Shown here piece by piece: positions 63,561 to 64,000 of a DNA stretch of 64,000 nucleotides. The position numbers were made by a program, and so were the translations under genes. A model generated the notes under the pieces. The model worked only from the letters and a program-made list of their open reading frames with translations. It ran no database searches and was not told the DNA's origin. The DNA comes from Nematostella vectensis. Lineage: Eukaryota > Cnidaria > Anthozoa > Actiniaria > Edwardsiidae. The DNA is taken from assembly GCF_932526225.1 (NCBI RefSeq), contig NC_064039.1:11796139-11860138 (forward strand), in the 5' to 3' direction. How positions within the stretch are numbered: position 1 is the first letter of the stretch; the number at the start of each line of letters is the position of its first letter.

Positions 63561-63793
63561 TTCCCACAACATTTCGGGCCCTGCAGAAAACCTGAAGAAA
63601 GAAGGAGCAAAGAAAGGAACGGTAATAACAATGTCAAAGGAACGTGAGCAAGAGACTAGCTGCAAGCTGGTGAGAAAGTGGAGGGAAAAGAATTCGCTGA
63701 AAACATTAATTAAAAAAAGTGAAGGCACTCAATTTCTCAAAGGTGTGACTAAATCCAGGTTGTTTACCTGATAAAGGTTGATACAGGCCCATA
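63561..63793. other. Short non-coding link, possibly transposon interior
   Basis: A 74-codon open frame starting near 63547 is Lys/Glu-rich and unassigned; it lies between two transposon-like segments and may be part of one. Confidence 0.35.
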
Positions 63794-64000
63794 CCCAGGG
63801 GGGGGAGGGGTGCAGGGGGTGCAAACGCACCCCGCCAATGGCCGAAGGCCCACTTTTGGTTCATGCTGGATGTGCTATTTGTGGACAAAACTTTAAAGCA
63901 TAAGCTAGATCATTCTGGTATGTAGCCAAATCTGAAACCTGGGTCCATTTTTCAGATTTCACACCCCCCCCCCCCCCCCCCCAAGAAAAATCCCGGGTCC
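63794..64000 (+). mobile_element. DNA-transposon end running off the window
   Basis: The terminus CCCAGGGGGGGGAGGGGTGC resembles the CCAGGGGGGAGGGG end of the MITE at 1236. A C-run at 63963-63982 follows. The right end lies outside the window. Confidence 0.4.

Overview
The window is eukaryotic, AT-rich, intron-containing animal DNA. Its one firmly identifiable gene is an Msx-class homeobox gene. Its protein, its phase-1 intron just before the homeodomain and its two FSVES motifs fit an early-branching animal; a cnidarian such as an anthozoan sea anemone is the best guess (inference, no species-specific marker was tested). There are no operons, CRISPR arrays or recognisable RNA genes.

About 45 percent of the window (roughly 29 kb) is three unrelated long minisatellites. 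Array 1 has a 36-bp unit. It fills 6977-25580, with four units at 4988-5133 cut off by a retrotransposon and a diverged patch at 1-102. Array 2 has a 30-bp unit (28590-31966). Array 3 has a 34-bp unit (56505-63271). Arrays 1 and 3 show clear higher-order structure: blocks of many units copied again in tandem. The long open frames across the arrays exist only because the units lack stop codons and, for arrays 1 and 2, are multiples of three; I do not treat them as proteins.

Layout. 1-4.9 kb holds a diverged tandem duplication carrying a 456-bp MITE with a perfect 9-bp target duplication, a candidate small two-exon minus-strand gene (2389-3405) and a piggyBac-like TTAA element (3881-4621). 5.1-6.98 kb is a 5'-truncated non-LTR retrotransposon inserted into array 1. 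25.6-28.6 kb holds a second, minus-strand LINE 3' end and a small hAT-like element. 32-44 kb is mostly unannotatable non-coding DNA with a small 74-bp tandem repeat, a near-perfect palindrome and possible regulatory sequence. 44.05-45.9 kb is the Msx gene (269 aa, two coding exons, one 222-bp intron). 45.9-56.5 kb is gene-poor. 63.3-64 kb holds C-tract-rich transposon debris running off the window.

The genes do not form a pathway. Msx is a nuclear homeodomain repressor standing alone between gene-poor flanks. The other protein-like sequences are transposon remnants or unproven candidate exons.
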